64,000 nucleotides of DNA from NCBI RefSeq assembly GCF_002949735.1, contig NZ_CP026681.1, positions 2,728,001 to 2,792,000 on the forward strand, read 5' to 3'. Made by a program: the position numbers and the translations under genes. The notes under the pieces are model-generated. The model did not search any database. It saw nothing but the letters and a program-made list of their open reading frames with translations, and was not told the DNA's origin. Positions 34,140-43,175 of this stretch are shown here, piece by piece. The first letter of the stretch is position 1; each line of letters starts with the position of its first letter. This DNA comes from Nostoc sp. 'Peltigera membranacea cyanobiont' N6. GTDB taxonomy: Bacteria; Cyanobacteriota; Cyanobacteriia; Cyanobacteriales; Nostocaceae.

Positions 34140-34814
34140 ATGTTGGAGCAACAACCGGAAAATTTACAGTTTTATATTAAACAGCTAGCCACAAAAGCGT
34201 TACAAAAATCAGACCCCTCGGCATGGTTTGAAGTTTTATATGCCAAAGCCAAAGGGGACACAGCACAAATTCCTTGGGCTAAGTTAGCTCCTCATCCTTA
34301 TCTACAAGATTGGTTGACGAATCATGAACCGTTCGCTTTTGGGCAAAAGGCGTTAGTAATTGGTTGTGGCTTGGGAGACGATGCACAAGCTTTAGCTAGT
34401 CTGGGGTTTGAAGTAACCGCCTTTGATATTTCACCGACAGCAATCGCTTGGTGTCAGCAGCGATTTCCTGGTTCAACTGTCAATTATGTAGTTGCAGATT
34501 TGTTAGCAATTCCCTCACAATGGTATCAAGCTTTTGATTTTGCTTTTGAATGTCGTAATATTCAAGCTTTGCCGTTGAATGTGCGTTCTTGGGTTATTTC
34601 TTCAGTTACCTCTGTACTTGCTCCTGGTGGAACGCTGTTGATGATTACTCGTGTTCGAGACACAGAAGCTGAACCGGATGGCCCACCTTGGCCATTATCA
34701 GACTCGGAACTCAAACAGGTTGAAAATTTGGGATTACAGCAAGTAGAAAAACTTGAGTTTTTAGAATCTGAGCTTGACGTTAATCAAGTGCGGATTGAAT
34801 ATCAAAGACCATAA
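34140..34814 (+). CDS. Class I SAM-dependent methyltransferase (TPMT/thiol-type-like)
   Basis: ATG 34140 is chosen; GTG 34128 would add four residues. Motif I is VIGCGLGDDAQALASLGFEV with the acidic residue in TAFDIS; motif II-like YVVADLL follows, and a typical C-terminal GGTLLMITRV. The N-terminal part (PSAWFEVLYAKAKGDTAQIP, W near residue 50) resembles thiopurine methyltransferase-like proteins that act on small toxic thiols or metalloids. The substrate is not certain. It is followed by a hairpin. Confidence 0.78.
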   Translation: MLEQQPENLQFYIKQLATKALQKSDPSAWFEVLYAKAKGDTAQIPWAKLAPHPYLQDWLTNHEPFAFGQKALVIGCGLGDDAQALASLGFEVTAFDISPTAIAWCQQRFPGSTVNYVVADLLAIPSQWYQAFDFAFECRNIQALPLNVRSWVISSVTSVLAPGGTLLMITRVRDTEAEPDGPPWPLSDSELKQVENLGLQQVEKLEFLESELDVNQVRIEYQRP

Positions 34815-34855
34815 TTCTTTGACAGCCTTCTGATGATCGCGTTGCGAAAGCTTAT

Positions 34856-34885
34856 GTGGACTGAATAATAAGGTATTCAATCCAC
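34856..34885 (+). terminator. Hairpin after the methyltransferase gene
   Basis: GTGGACTGAATA and TATTCAATCCAC form an 12-bp stem with one mismatch and a 6-base loop. A short tandem array of TTGAG units follows at 34891-34907. Confidence 0.45.
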
Positions 34886-34954
34886 CATTGTTGAGTTGAG
34901 TTGAGTTACTAATCAGAGACGATCCAGTTAAACCTTGACTCGTCGGAGTCAGCT

Positions 34955-35155
34955 TTACTCCTGATCCTGCTCAATTTTTTCGATATCATCAGGTGTACCA
35001 GTGGCAGAAATTTTTGATGTACCAGATTTACCTGCACCTGAATTGCCGCCAGAAGCACCAGCACCGCCTGAGTGTTTAGAATCAGTGTTGCCTTGTTCAT
35101 CTTGAAGCTGTTCAAGGCGGTTTTTTTCTTGAGCTTTATCTTTTTGGTCAGCCAT
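34955..35155 (-). CDS. Small disordered Gly/Ser-rich protein (66 aa)
   Basis: It reads MADQKDKAQEKNRLEQLQDE, then a Gly/Ala/Ser-rich middle (SGGAGASGGNSGAGKSGTSK) and an acidic tail. Low complexity and no hydrophobic segment indicate disorder. Similar small proteins lie at 49792 and 50531. Confidence 0.55.
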   Translation of the reverse strand: MADQKDKAQEKNRLEQLQDEQGNTDSKHSGGAGASGGNSGAGKSGTSKISATGTPDDIEKIEQDQE

Positions 35156-35240
35156 ATTTTAAAAACATTTTTAGCATAGCAATTGCTCTTAACTCTACCA
35201 CTTTCGTTATTCTGGCAACATTAAAAGCAAATGCTCTTAA

Positions 35241-35585
35241 TTGCCAGTTCTGGCGGATAATCAGCTAGTCGGCACGCTCCCCGTAATACCCTTGGAACCC
35301 AATCAACTAAACTTATTTCCATCTGTAACGCCCACACCAGCACGTAGAGCAGAGGTGCTGGTGATGAGCCAAGAGGCGCTGCTGAAGTGGAAAGCGCAAA
35401 TCTTTGACTATCAACACAAGGTGAGGGAAAGCCAAGCATCTTAGCAAACGATGTTATTCAACCTTACCCCTAAGCACTGCGATCCAGATGCAATAGATCC
35501 TTTTACTCTGCCCTTGCAATCAATGGCGTTTTATCGGATGCCAACAGATGCAGGTAGTGCCGCTATTTATTTTGTGATCGATAAG
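35241..35585 (+). pseudogene. GIY-YIG nuclease-like gene, copy 1, with a stop and 3' truncation
   Basis: From TTG 35241 it encodes LVGTLPVIPLEPNQLNLFPS and LLKWKAQIFDYQHKVRE, has an in-frame TAG at 35442-35444, then continues in the same frame with LFNLTPKHCDPDAIDPF and AAIYFVID. The part after that, where GIY-YIG residues should follow, is missing: the sequence runs into the 3' flank of the beta-propeller gene. Copy 2 at 40084-40683 contains the missing end. Confidence 0.7.
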
Positions 35586-35597
35586 ATAAATGCCAGC

Positions 35598-36656
35598 TTA
35601 AAACAATCGTCCACAAGGAATTGTTCCACGACGAATCGCATGACCGCTGGTTTCGGAATCATCTGCCCAGAAGAACTGTTTAAGGTTGCTGGCGCATTCA
35701 GAATTGGGGGCAATGGCGATACCTTCGTTATTAATGTTTGCCATCGAACTTGGACGTTCGTAACCCTTGCTGATGATGAATTTGCCTTTCGTTGGTGAGC
35801 CAACGGTGGTATCGATGGCAAGCAGAGTTGAACGGTTACTGCAATTGTTGTCACAATAAGCCCATAGAGTTGCATTATCGCGGTCGAAGGATAAATCCAT
35901 GATCTTTGTATTACCGCTGGCAATTGTAGCGATACGCCTATACGTAGAGTCGGAGTTGAGCGCGTAGGCATAAATTTGTCCATTCGCTTCCAGTCCAACG
36001 AAAAACAATCCCGTCCCGTGTAACGGATAATTAGCTGAGTTGTACGGCAAATTGGTACTTTCATCTATAAATCCATTAGCCTGCAAATAACTATCTGGCA
36101 CCCACGCGATTGCTTCCAAGCCTAGATTAGTAGAGCTAACCGTCGGCAAATTAGAAGTTAAGTTCCATTCCTTAATAGCATTAAGGGTAGTAGCACTACT
36201 ACTAGTGTCATAACTCAGTACACTGAAGCGGTTCGAGCCGCTGCCATCTCGCTCAGTAGAGACGTAGATAGTCGTTGAAGAAAACTCGGCTTTAGTCATA
36301 CCTTCTGCATCCGGCGCACCAGTACCATTGGGATAGCGCAACGTTTTGCCAGAACTCCAATTATTAGCAGTATTTTTAACGAAAGTGCTACCGTTCCAAA
36401 CCATGTTATAGAGTTTTGATGGCGAATTTTGCACCCCCCACAACACAGCTTGTTCTGTTCCAGCTGCTGGGTCGTAGAATAAACCGCTGAGATTACCACC
36501 AAACTGGTTGGAGCCATCGGTAGTGACTACAGTTGTGGTACTAGGCCATACGCTGTAGGTGACAGCGGCTGCTACCAATTTTGCACTCAATAAACTGATG
36601 CCGCAGGCAAAAAACAGCTTTTTGAGCGCAAAGGAAGATATTGCTTTACATTTCAT
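35598..36656 (-). CDS. Secreted beta-propeller-like protein
   Basis: Start ATG 36656 (MKCKAISSFALKKLFFACG) gives a signal peptide with basic n-region and hydrophobic core, cleaved after about AAA; a longer frame to 36767 precedes it. The 352-residue protein has many short strands (TIYVSTERDGSG, LGLEAIAWVPDSY, GLFFVGLEANGQIYAYAL, KIMDLSFDRDNATLWAYCD, NEGIAIAPNSEC) typical of phytase/esterase-like propellers. It likely acts outside the cytoplasm. It faces remnants on both sides. Confidence 0.68.
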   Translation of the reverse strand: MKCKAISSFALKKLFFACGISLLSAKLVAAAVTYSVWPSTTTVVTTDGSNQFGGNLSGLFYDPAAGTEQAVLWGVQNSPSKLYNMVWNGSTFVKNTANNWSSGKTLRYPNGTGAPDAEGMTKAEFSSTTIYVSTERDGSGSNRFSVLSYDTSSSATTLNAIKEWNLTSNLPTVSSTNLGLEAIAWVPDSYLQANGFIDESTNLPYNSANYPLHGTGLFFVGLEANGQIYAYALNSDSTYRRIATIASGNTKIMDLSFDRDNATLWAYCDNNCSNRSTLLAIDTTVGSPTKGKFIISKGYERPSSMANINNEGIAIAPNSECASNLKQFFWADDSETSGHAIRRGTIPCGRLF

Positions 36657-36963
36657 TGTTTGATAATCTCTCTTAATAATTAATGATTGAAACCCATACG
36701 CCCTCCAATTATCGATGCGTAGATTGTTTGGATTCCTCAGCATCACAAAAGTGGGGGTAAAATCCACTCTAGCAATTGGTATGACTTCAAAAATTATATT
36801 TGGTTAAATTTTTGGTTAAAATTGGTTATTTTCAGAAAGTTTTCGTCACAGAATAAAACTGCTTTTGTAATGTCCAAAATTTGGCCACATTTTGTCCGAC
36901 CATTTTAATCCCCTGGTCGATTTTTTTCATTATTGATAAATTTTATCCTAGTATTGTAATTAG

Positions 36964-37110
36964 ATAGCAAAGTTTGAAACCCACGATTATCTATTACGGC
37001 TAGCAGTTACAGAAACAGATTTAATCTCGTTATACCGGTTGCGCTTTGAAGTTTTTAATTTGGAACTGGGTGTAGGACTTACAACATCTAATGCCAACCA
37101 ATTAGACCGA
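36964..37110 (+). pseudogene. N-terminal fragment of a GNAT-type N-acyltransferase
   Basis: The frame reads LRLAVTETDLISLYRLRFEV and FNLELG with NANQLDRD, the typical first part of cyanobacterial acyltransferases of the OlsB/hemolysin type. It has no start codon (a TAG precedes it) and fuses in frame with an MFS fragment near 37110. Confidence 0.5.
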
Positions 37111-37575
37111 GATAAAGCGGTCTGGCATATCTACGTAATTGTTGCTTTTTTGAGTATTTGTAATGCCTACCATTGGCTAGCTTATAGCGCCTCGATCACT
37201 TTACTAGTACCTCAGCAGCATTTGGGTCGTGCTAGCGGTATGACACAATTAGGAGAAGCTGTTGGTAAAATCATTTCACCAATATTGGCAAGTCTATTAT
37301 TGGTTACTATTCAACTACAGGGCATATTCCTTTTAGACTTTAGCAGTTTCTTGTTTGCAATTGTCACCCTACTAATAATCCAAATTAGAGAAGTAAAAAC
37401 TACTAATAATAATCAAGCTGATAAAAAGTTACCACTGCAAGAGGTACGATTCGGTTGGAACTATATTACAGCTAGACCAGGACTTTTCGGACTGCTTGTT
37501 TATTTTGTGATCGCTAACTTTACTGTCAGTACTGCTGAAGTCTTAATCACACCTTTTAATAGTTCTTTGCCTGCT
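37111..37575 (+). pseudogene. MFS transporter fragment
   Basis: The sequence WHIYVIVAFLSICNAYHWLA, ITLLVPQQHLGRASGMTQLG and the following membrane segments match the middle of an MFS exporter. N- and C-terminal halves are missing: it is joined in frame to the acyltransferase fragment and ends in the 3' part of the UBP zinc finger gene. About four membrane segments are left. Confidence 0.7.
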
Positions 37576-37831
37576 CATCCAAAAAACACCATAACCACTG
37601 TTCTCCTAACTCAGCCGAGCTAATTACTGAATGTCCAGTTTCCTCGTAATGCCGTCGGGCATGTTGATGAACAGAAGAATCACAGCACAGCATCTTGCCG
37701 CAACTTTGACAAATACGCAGATGCACCCAGCGACTGTTTATTAGGATACATTCTTCACAACGAAATACTGGGTAGTTTGCTTTAGAAATCAGAGTTTCCG
37801 TAGTCAGATTGTCTAAATGTTCGCAACTCAT
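37556..37831 (-). CDS. UBP-type zinc finger protein (91 aa)
   Basis: The protein has C3/H5, C25/C28, C41/C44, C49/C50 and H55-H67 residues with RWVHLRICQSCGKMLCCDSS and HYEETGHSVI. These are the blocks of ZnF-UBP domains. In eukaryotes they bind ubiquitin tails; bacterial stand-alone members bind unknown partners. The gene overlaps the MFS remnant's end on the other strand. Confidence 0.85.
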   Translation of the reverse strand: MSCEHLDNLTTETLISKANYPVFRCEECILINSRWVHLRICQSCGKMLCCDSSVHQHARRHYEETGHSVISSAELGEQWLWCFLDEQAKNY

Positions 37832-38006
37832 AGGAATTTGAATGACACGTTAATCAAAGTATAGATTAGTGCAGGAAAACTTCTATTTAATACAGCGATA
37901 GCTGCGCCACCGCCTGCCGCAGGATACCCGAATGCGAACAGTGCCTCAATTCTAGAGAAGGGCTGTAAGGTTTCTGCAAAGCTTTGCAATACAACCAAAA
38001 TTTTAA
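37832..38006. other. Short spacer without recognised feature
   Basis: No coding or repeat signal of note is seen here. Confidence 0.4.
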
Positions 38007-38198
38007 TTAGATATCAATATTTATCTGTTCTATCTGTCTGGCAGCTTTATCCCAAAGCTTTGCAGAAGCCTCATCTTTCCAATGATTTCTGAGATTTTCT
38101 GCTTTTTTATGACTGATTCGTTCTAACATTTCTAGAACTGCGGCTAATGTTAATTGATCAACAATTGCCTCTAAAGACTCCATATATTCTTTTGTCAT
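38007..38198 (-). CDS. Small helical protein (63 aa)
   Basis: ATG 38198 gives MTKEYMESLEAIVDQLTLAA; a longer frame to 38219 adds seven residues. The protein is helical, with an amphipathic N-terminal segment and Lys/Trp-rich middle. No family is recognised. Confidence 0.55.
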   Translation of the reverse strand: MTKEYMESLEAIVDQLTLAAVLEMLERISHKKAENLRNHWKDEASAKLWDKAARQIEQINIDI

Positions 38199-38286
38199 AA
38201 CTAACCTCTTGAAGAACAATAAAAGTTAACTTTTTTCTTGGAGAATCGTAAATGTACAATTTTACTGTTGGGCATCACCTAATTAT

Positions 38287-39020
38287 ATGGATATGGACAC
38301 GATTAAATACGTTTTGACTGAAAACCAAATGCCAAAAGCTTGGTACAACATCCAAGCTGACTTGCCACAAGCCTTACCACCAGTTTTAAATCCTGGTACT
38401 GGTAAGCCAATTACACCAGATGAATTATTACCTTTGTTTCCATTGGCACTGATTGAGCAAGAAGTTAGCCAACAAAGATGGATTGAAATACCAGATGCAG
38501 TGCGCTCTATTTATTGCCAGTGGCGACCAACTCCTCTTTATCGTGCCCGTCGTTTAGAACAAGCTTTAGATACGCCTGCCAAAATTTACTACAAATATGA
38601 GGGTGTTAGTCCCTCTGGAAGCCACAAACCCAATACTGCGGTCGCCCAAGCATACTACAATAAACAAGCTGGAGTCAAAAAGCTAACTACTGAAACCGGA
38701 GCCGGACAGTGGGGATCATCTCTAGCTTTTGCCGGTGCGCTATTCGGTTTAGAAGTTTTAGTTTATATGGTAAAGGTTAGCTACCAGCAAAAGCCTTACC
38801 GCCGAGCTTTAATGGAAACCTACGGCGCGAGGGTCGTTGCTAGCCCAAGCACTCAAACCCAAGCTGGACGTGAAATTCTTGCCTGTTTAATCTTTGCGGT
38901 CATGGACATTTTGATATGCAAGCTTATATCGATTATCAAGCTGGACGGCTTGTTGATACTGAATATAGTGCAGAAGAAGTAGCAATGGCCCTGGCAGGAT
39001 TACCTGTAGTTGATTCGTGA
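38287..39020 (+). pseudogene. trpB2: TrpB2-type tryptophan synthase beta gene with internal deletion
   Basis: The first about 195 codons match TrpB2: TPLYRARRLEQALDTPAKIY, YEGVSPSGSHKPNTAVAQAY (the PLP Lys is in SHKPN) and LTTETGAGQWGSSLAFAGAL. After AGREILA (about 38880) the frame is lost. A different frame from about 38893 encodes the TrpB2 C-terminus, LCGHGHFDMQAYIDYQAGRL to a TGA at 39018-39020. About 200 codons of the middle are missing. The normal length is about 450 residues. The remnant is non-functional. Confidence 0.8.
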
Positions 39021-39111
39021 CCCAACAATTCCCTTTTTCTTTGTGACGCTCGAAACAACCATACAGTCAAACTAACAAGCGATCGCTTGGAACAGACAGT
39101 AAACTGATACT

Positions 39112-39469
39112 ATGCCGAAACTAAAGAGAGTGCGATCGCTGTCTCTTATACTCACATAATCCTCACCTTGTCTGTACCGTCCACCCTAATGGATCAGTTG
39201 CTGACAGCTGCTTGGACTTTCGAGAAGACCCTAACGCCGAACCAGTAGAACTATGGGAACCAGAAGGCGTAACTTATTATAAGGGCGAGTTAATTGTGCA
39301 ACCACAACAGCAGTGGACGCAACAGCAAAAGCTGGAGTTACTTGATTGGCATCCAATGTTTACTGGTAGATGCCCCCAGTGTAGTGCTGAATTTGATCGG
39401 GACTGGTCAGCACGGGTGCATTGGGACTGTCAAAATCCAGAGTGCGGATGGATGGATGATACTGTTTAG
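39112..39469 (+). pseudogene. Small zinc-binding protein gene with probable N-terminal frameshift
   Basis: From 39212 the frame reads LDFREDPNAEPVELWEPEGV and ends with RCPQCSAEFDRDWSARVHW and CQNPECGWMDDTV, with CxxC pairs typical of zinc ribbons. Upstream in the same frame is CLLYSHNPHLVCTVHPNG, but it runs back into a stop. ATG 39112 gives MPKLKRVR in another frame. A single indel near 39132, next to a HIP1 site, would join the two parts. A shortened protein from TTG 39212 is possible. Confidence 0.5.
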
Positions 39470-39507
39470 AGCGTTCATCGCAGACGTTGGCGTAGCCATC
39501 GCTCTAA

Positions 39508-39840
39508 CTACTTCCTTGCGCTTAATGCCTGCTGACTTAATTGCATCACAATATTTTGGGGTAATGGGTCTATGACAGCATCAGTAGGCAGTGATTGGAT
39601 AAAAGCTGTTACCTCTTCCCCAGTTTTGTATTTCCCTTCACTCCAAGCATCAGCAATCTGTTTCGCTATTTTATTAGCATCCTCTCGCTGATTATGGGCA
39701 GTAATGGACTGGATATCATTACCAGTAAATGATATCCAAGTCTGCCAACGAAGAGTAACTGGGTGCTGGACAATGCCTGTAGTCAGTTCATTCTCCTCAA
39801 GTACCGATTTTTTCTGACGGCGACCAAATCCTTTAAACAT
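39508..39840 (-). CDS. Hypothetical protein (110 aa)
   Basis: A basic N-terminus (MFKGFGRRQKKS) is followed by a beta region (VTLRWQTWISFTGNDIQSI) and a helical end. No family is recognised. The gene is separate from its neighbours. Confidence 0.55.
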   Translation of the reverse strand: MFKGFGRRQKKSVLEENELTTGIVQHPVTLRWQTWISFTGNDIQSITAHNQREDANKIAKQIADAWSEGKYKTGEEVTAFIQSLPTDAVIDPLPQNIVMQLSQQALSARK

Positions 39841-39933
39841 AGCTGTACTTAGTAAACGCTATTTTAAAATACCCAAAATGCAAAGCGCGATCGCTCTAGT
39901 AGTGTACCAACCCAAAATTGCTACGTGGAGGTA

Positions 39934-40012
39934 AGCAAGGGAGCAGGGGAGAAGGGGAGAGATTGTATAAGTTAAGAAGTTCTTTCCCCTCTGCCCCTCC
40001 GCTCCTCTACTG
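39934..40012. repeat. G/A-rich and C/T-rich facing tracts
   Basis: GGGAGCAGGGGAGAAGGGGA at about 39940 faces a C/T-rich tract TTTCCCCTCTGCCCCTCC at about 39983. The arms can pair. This is the same repeat type as at 28600. Confidence 0.45.
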
Positions 40013-40083
40013 ACCACAACGCAAAGTTTCCTTGGCAGACTACTAGTAAGCTGCTAACAGGTTTAACTCCATCCAGTTGTGGG

Positions 40084-40683
40084 CGATAATCTACTGGTTT
40101 GTACATTCCCATTAATCACCTTGGAACCTAACCAGCTAAATTTATTTTTCTGATTTGACCGTCACACCAGCACGCACAGCAGAGACACTGGTAATGAGCC
40201 TTGAGGCGTTGTTGAAGTGGAAATCTCAGATTTTTGAATATCAGCAGAAGGTGAGAGAGAACAAACCACCACAGCAGACGGCGTTATTTGACCTTACCCC
40301 TAAGCACTGCGACCCAGACCAAATTGATCCACTCTTGCTGCGGCTTGTGCCAATGTCGTTTTATAGGATGCCAGCAAACAGCCCAGGTGATGCGTGTCTC
40401 TATTTCATCATTGACTCGGCGGCTGGTTTGATTTTGTATGTGGGGGAAACCTACCGTAGTAACAAGCGATGGCAGGGTATACACGCCTGTAAAGATTACA
40501 TCGCCAGCTACCAGGATTTACATTATCGCTATGGGTTACTCTCCAGCAGTCAACGCCGCATTTTGGTGGGATGCTCCGGTTGATCGACGCACACGGCAAG
40601 AGTTGGAGTTGAACCTTATTTTGAAGTGGCGCAGTCCATTTAATAAGGAGAACTGGGAGCGCTGGGGGCAACCTTTTGGGTAG
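40084..40683 (+). pseudogene. GIY-YIG nuclease-like gene, copy 2, with two frameshifts
   Basis: The order of segments matches copy 1: DNLLVCTFPLITLEPNQLNL, then after a shift at 40141-40152 TPARTAETLVMSLEALLKWK and LFDLTPKHCDPDQIDPLLL. It continues with GLILYVGETYRSNKRWQGIH, the GIY-YIG-like catalytic strand, and breaks again near 40541-40550. The original end, AFWWDAPVDRRTRQELELNL and WRSPFNKENWERWGQPFG, is in another frame. Each break needs only a small indel. GIY-YIG proteins cut DNA in repair or mobile elements. Confidence 0.7.
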
Positions 40684-40700
40684 GGTGGCTTACTTATGCT

Positions 40701-40976
40701 TTATGGTGCTACTTTTTCTTTAAACTGTTTCCCAGCAGAAAACGCAGGTACTTTGGTCGCTGGGATAGTCATTGGCTCATTCGTTTTCGGATTACGCCCC
40801 TCGCGCTCTGAGCGTTCGCGTCGCTCGAATGAGCCAAAGCCTACCAGCGTTACCTTATCCCCATTCGCTACAGCTTCGATAACTACTGACAAAAAAGCAC
40901 TAATGACTTCATCGGCTTGCTTTTTTGTGATGTTGGTCTTTGCTGCTACAGCATCTACTAATTCGCCTTTGTTCAT
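40701..40976 (-). CDS. hup: HU-type DNA-binding protein
   Basis: The 91-residue protein has the complete HU fold: MNKGELVDAVAAKTNITKKQ at the N-terminus, VTLVGFGSFERRERSEREGR before the arm, and GRNPKTNEPMTIPATKVPAF ending in AGKQFKEKV. HU wraps and bends DNA. A plasmid-borne copy may help package or replicate the plasmid. It is a separate gene. Confidence 0.93.
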   Translation of the reverse strand: MNKGELVDAVAAKTNITKKQADEVISAFLSVVIEAVANGDKVTLVGFGSFERRERSEREGRNPKTNEPMTIPATKVPAFSAGKQFKEKVAP

Positions 40977-41161
40977 AAATCACCCTGAAACATTGCAAAT
41001 ACAGGAAATGTAGCATTACTAACTCTTGTCAGGGAAGAGGGAAAAGCGGGAAAAATCAAGCAAGACACGAAAATTAACAATACACGATTACTACTGCGCC
41101 CTTGCTTTATCCCCCAAGCTTCCTTTCGTTAGCATCCCCTTACCAGGAATCATGGTTAAGT

Positions 41162-41503
41162 CTAAATATTCAACCGACCTGTAGTTAACAACTGATATCC
41201 CCCGACAAAACAAGCCATTGAAAGGCAAAACTGCCATAAACTTGTGGGGTTGAGAACAGCGCGACTACTAAAAAAGATGAGAACTATTCCTACACCCAGC
41301 GCCACCCAACCTAACGCCTTCTCCTGACGGGGCAGGACAAATAACATCAAAATCCCAGAAGTTAGAAATAATATAGAACCATCAGCAGCTATACCACGCC
41401 ACCAATAGGGATATACGTTGGTACTGAAGTAGATATTTTGACCAAGAAAGTAAACTCCGGCTAGTAGTAATGTTAAACCGAGTAATTTGAATAAAAATCT
41501 CAT
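41162..41503 (-). CDS. Four-helix membrane protein (113 aa)
   Basis: Hydrophobic segments lie at about residues 3-21, 45-60, 66-80 and 90-105. The first could be a signal anchor. No family is recognised. The neighbours give no clue. Confidence 0.65.
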   Translation of the reverse strand: MRFLFKLLGLTLLLAGVYFLGQNIYFSTNVYPYWWRGIAADGSILFLTSGILMLFVLPRQEKALGWVALGVGIVLIFFSSRAVLNPTSLWQFCLSMACFVGGYQLLTTGRLNI

Positions 41504-41676
41504 TTATTTATTTAGATAGAAAGAATGTTCTAAACCTATATTGCCCAAATCGAAGTACAATACTTACTTTAAATTGAACTATGGAGTTAGTTTAGCTGTT
41601 TTATTAACTGTTTTGATAATTTTTTTTTAATACAGCAATCAGCATTATATGAGCCAGTTTTTTACTTTGCTATTGT
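41504..41676. other. Short AT-rich spacer
   Basis: It holds a run of T residues near 41618-41630. Otherwise I see nothing. Confidence 0.4.
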
Positions 41677-41904
41677 GTGCTTGAGTTAAACAAAAAAGCG
41701 AGTGTTACTCATCAAGCGGTTCAATTTGCATTTGGTGTTTCTTGGGTTGGCAAAGAGCGAATCAACTCTCGAATCACATCGGTTGCTGGTCGTCCTGTGA
41801 TTGAACAGTATTTTTCTAATCTTTCTGCTTCCCCTGATGCCAGATTAATTGTGAGTCGTTTAGTCGCCCATTTTTTATTCACTGATTTAATCAACTCAAA
41901 TTAA
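41677..41904 (+). CDS. Small hypothetical protein (75 aa), possible fragment
   Basis: From GTG 41677 it reads MLELNKKASVTHQAVQFAFG and SWVGKERINSRITSVAGRPV with natural composition. There is no clear ribosome binding site, and it could be the end of a lost gene. No family is recognised. Confidence 0.4.
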   Translation: MLELNKKASVTHQAVQFAFGVSWVGKERINSRITSVAGRPVIEQYFSNLSASPDARLIVSRLVAHFLFTDLINSN

Positions 41905-42206
41905 AACTACTTCTCTAATATCAATCATTCAAACTGTTATCACAACGATAAAAGTAATGATATTATCTTCAAGAAGCTGCAAAGTAAACACTAATAAGTG
42001 TAAAGCCGTAGTAAAGAGTTTAAATTTAGTTTAAGTGATGAAGCTTAAGTAATTTAAAGGCAACAATTATGAGTCGAACATAAACTAAAAGTTTTTCTGT
42101 AATTAAGCATTCAGTGTAAATACATGGTAAATAGCAGCTTACCGACTGCACTGCTAGAGGCAATTTTGAAACAATCTGAGTTAAACCACGGGCTGCGCCT
42201 ATACAC

Positions 42207-42359
42207 ATTTACCCGCATTTCTCACAAGCTCCTTTGCGTTTGATGATGAGTAATAGTAAATACTCAGTAATAAGTAATGAGTAATAAGTGAAGACTTTAC
42301 TCACTACTCACTACTAATTACTCCTCCATTCTAGGTATGGTAAGAAATCCGGGATTTAG
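42207..42359 (-). mobile_element. MITE-like element, copy 2
   Basis: About 153 bp, opposite in orientation to copy 1 at 2393-2537. It keeps the same end sequences (GTGAGAAATGCGGGT at its 3' end, AAATCCCGGATTTCTTACC at its 5' end as read on the minus strand) and most of the inner blocks. It sits in a gene-poor spacer before the 42462 gene. Confidence 0.65.
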
Positions 42360-42461
42360 TGGTTTGTGTTTTTGCGCTAGCTTTCAGGTTTATATAAAGT
42401 AACTCGAAGCCAAATATATACATACTACAGTAATAGATTAGTTAGCTCCTGTAGAATTGCA

Positions 42462-43073
42462 ATGTCAAACCCGTACAGTAATAAAAAAAAGATTCGAGGC
42501 TGGAAAAAGCAGATTAGAAAAATTAACTATTGGAAGAATTACAATCTCACCCTAGATACAGCAAAATTGCACAAGTCTCAACGAGATTATGTCAAGATCA
42601 CTATTGACCCCTGGTATCGCTTAGTAAAAAGAAATCCTCCCATTTGGTACAAACGATTAATACTAGAGGCTTTAATAGAGATTTATTTAAATTGGCACAA
42701 AAAACTTCAGGAGTGGAGAGAGCCTTTTTACTTAAAGATATGGTTGTTTGACCATCATTTTTTTAACTCTCAAGTTGTAGCAGCAACTGGAGATTGGATT
42801 GTTGGATATAACAATACTTTTACAAAGAGCAACGAAAAGAGAGCATTTCCATTTGAAAAATATAAAATTAACAACTTCAGTCTTGAAAATTTTCAGTGGG
42901 AACTCCACGCCGAAGAGAGTTATTTTTATGAAAAGATTGACCAGCTAAGTGAAGCAGAAATTAACAAAATCAAACAAAAAGCTTACAGGTCAGGTTTTCT
43001 CCAGAATGGTGATAGGTACTTTGCTATTAAAACAGGAGATGTTTGGATTGGAACGTTACACACGCTATATTAG
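42462..43073 (+). CDS. Hypothetical protein (203 aa)
   Basis: The N-terminus is basic (NKKKIRGWKKQIRKINYWKN) and the rest is rich in aromatic residues (FYLKIWLFDHHFFNSQVVAA). It looks like a real gene but no family is recognised. An AT-rich leader with MITE copy 2 precedes it. Confidence 0.6.
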   Translation: MSNPYSNKKKIRGWKKQIRKINYWKNYNLTLDTAKLHKSQRDYVKITIDPWYRLVKRNPPIWYKRLILEALIEIYLNWHKKLQEWREPFYLKIWLFDHHFFNSQVVAATGDWIVGYNNTFTKSNEKRAFPFEKYKINNFSLENFQWELHAEESYFYEKIDQLSEAEINKIKQKAYRSGFLQNGDRYFAIKTGDVWIGTLHTLY

Positions 43074-43175
43074 GGCAACCATCAAAACTGTTTATACTAA
43101 ACGCTCTGCGCCATCGCTTAATTAGTTGTAAACTTTCTTACATAATCAGGAGATTAATTAAGTAGTTAACTTTGC

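Noticed and set aside
35567..36064. Minus-strand frame of 165 codons overlapping the beta-propeller gene
   Set aside because: It is an alternative frame of the propeller gene, which has a signal peptide and a consistent strand pattern.
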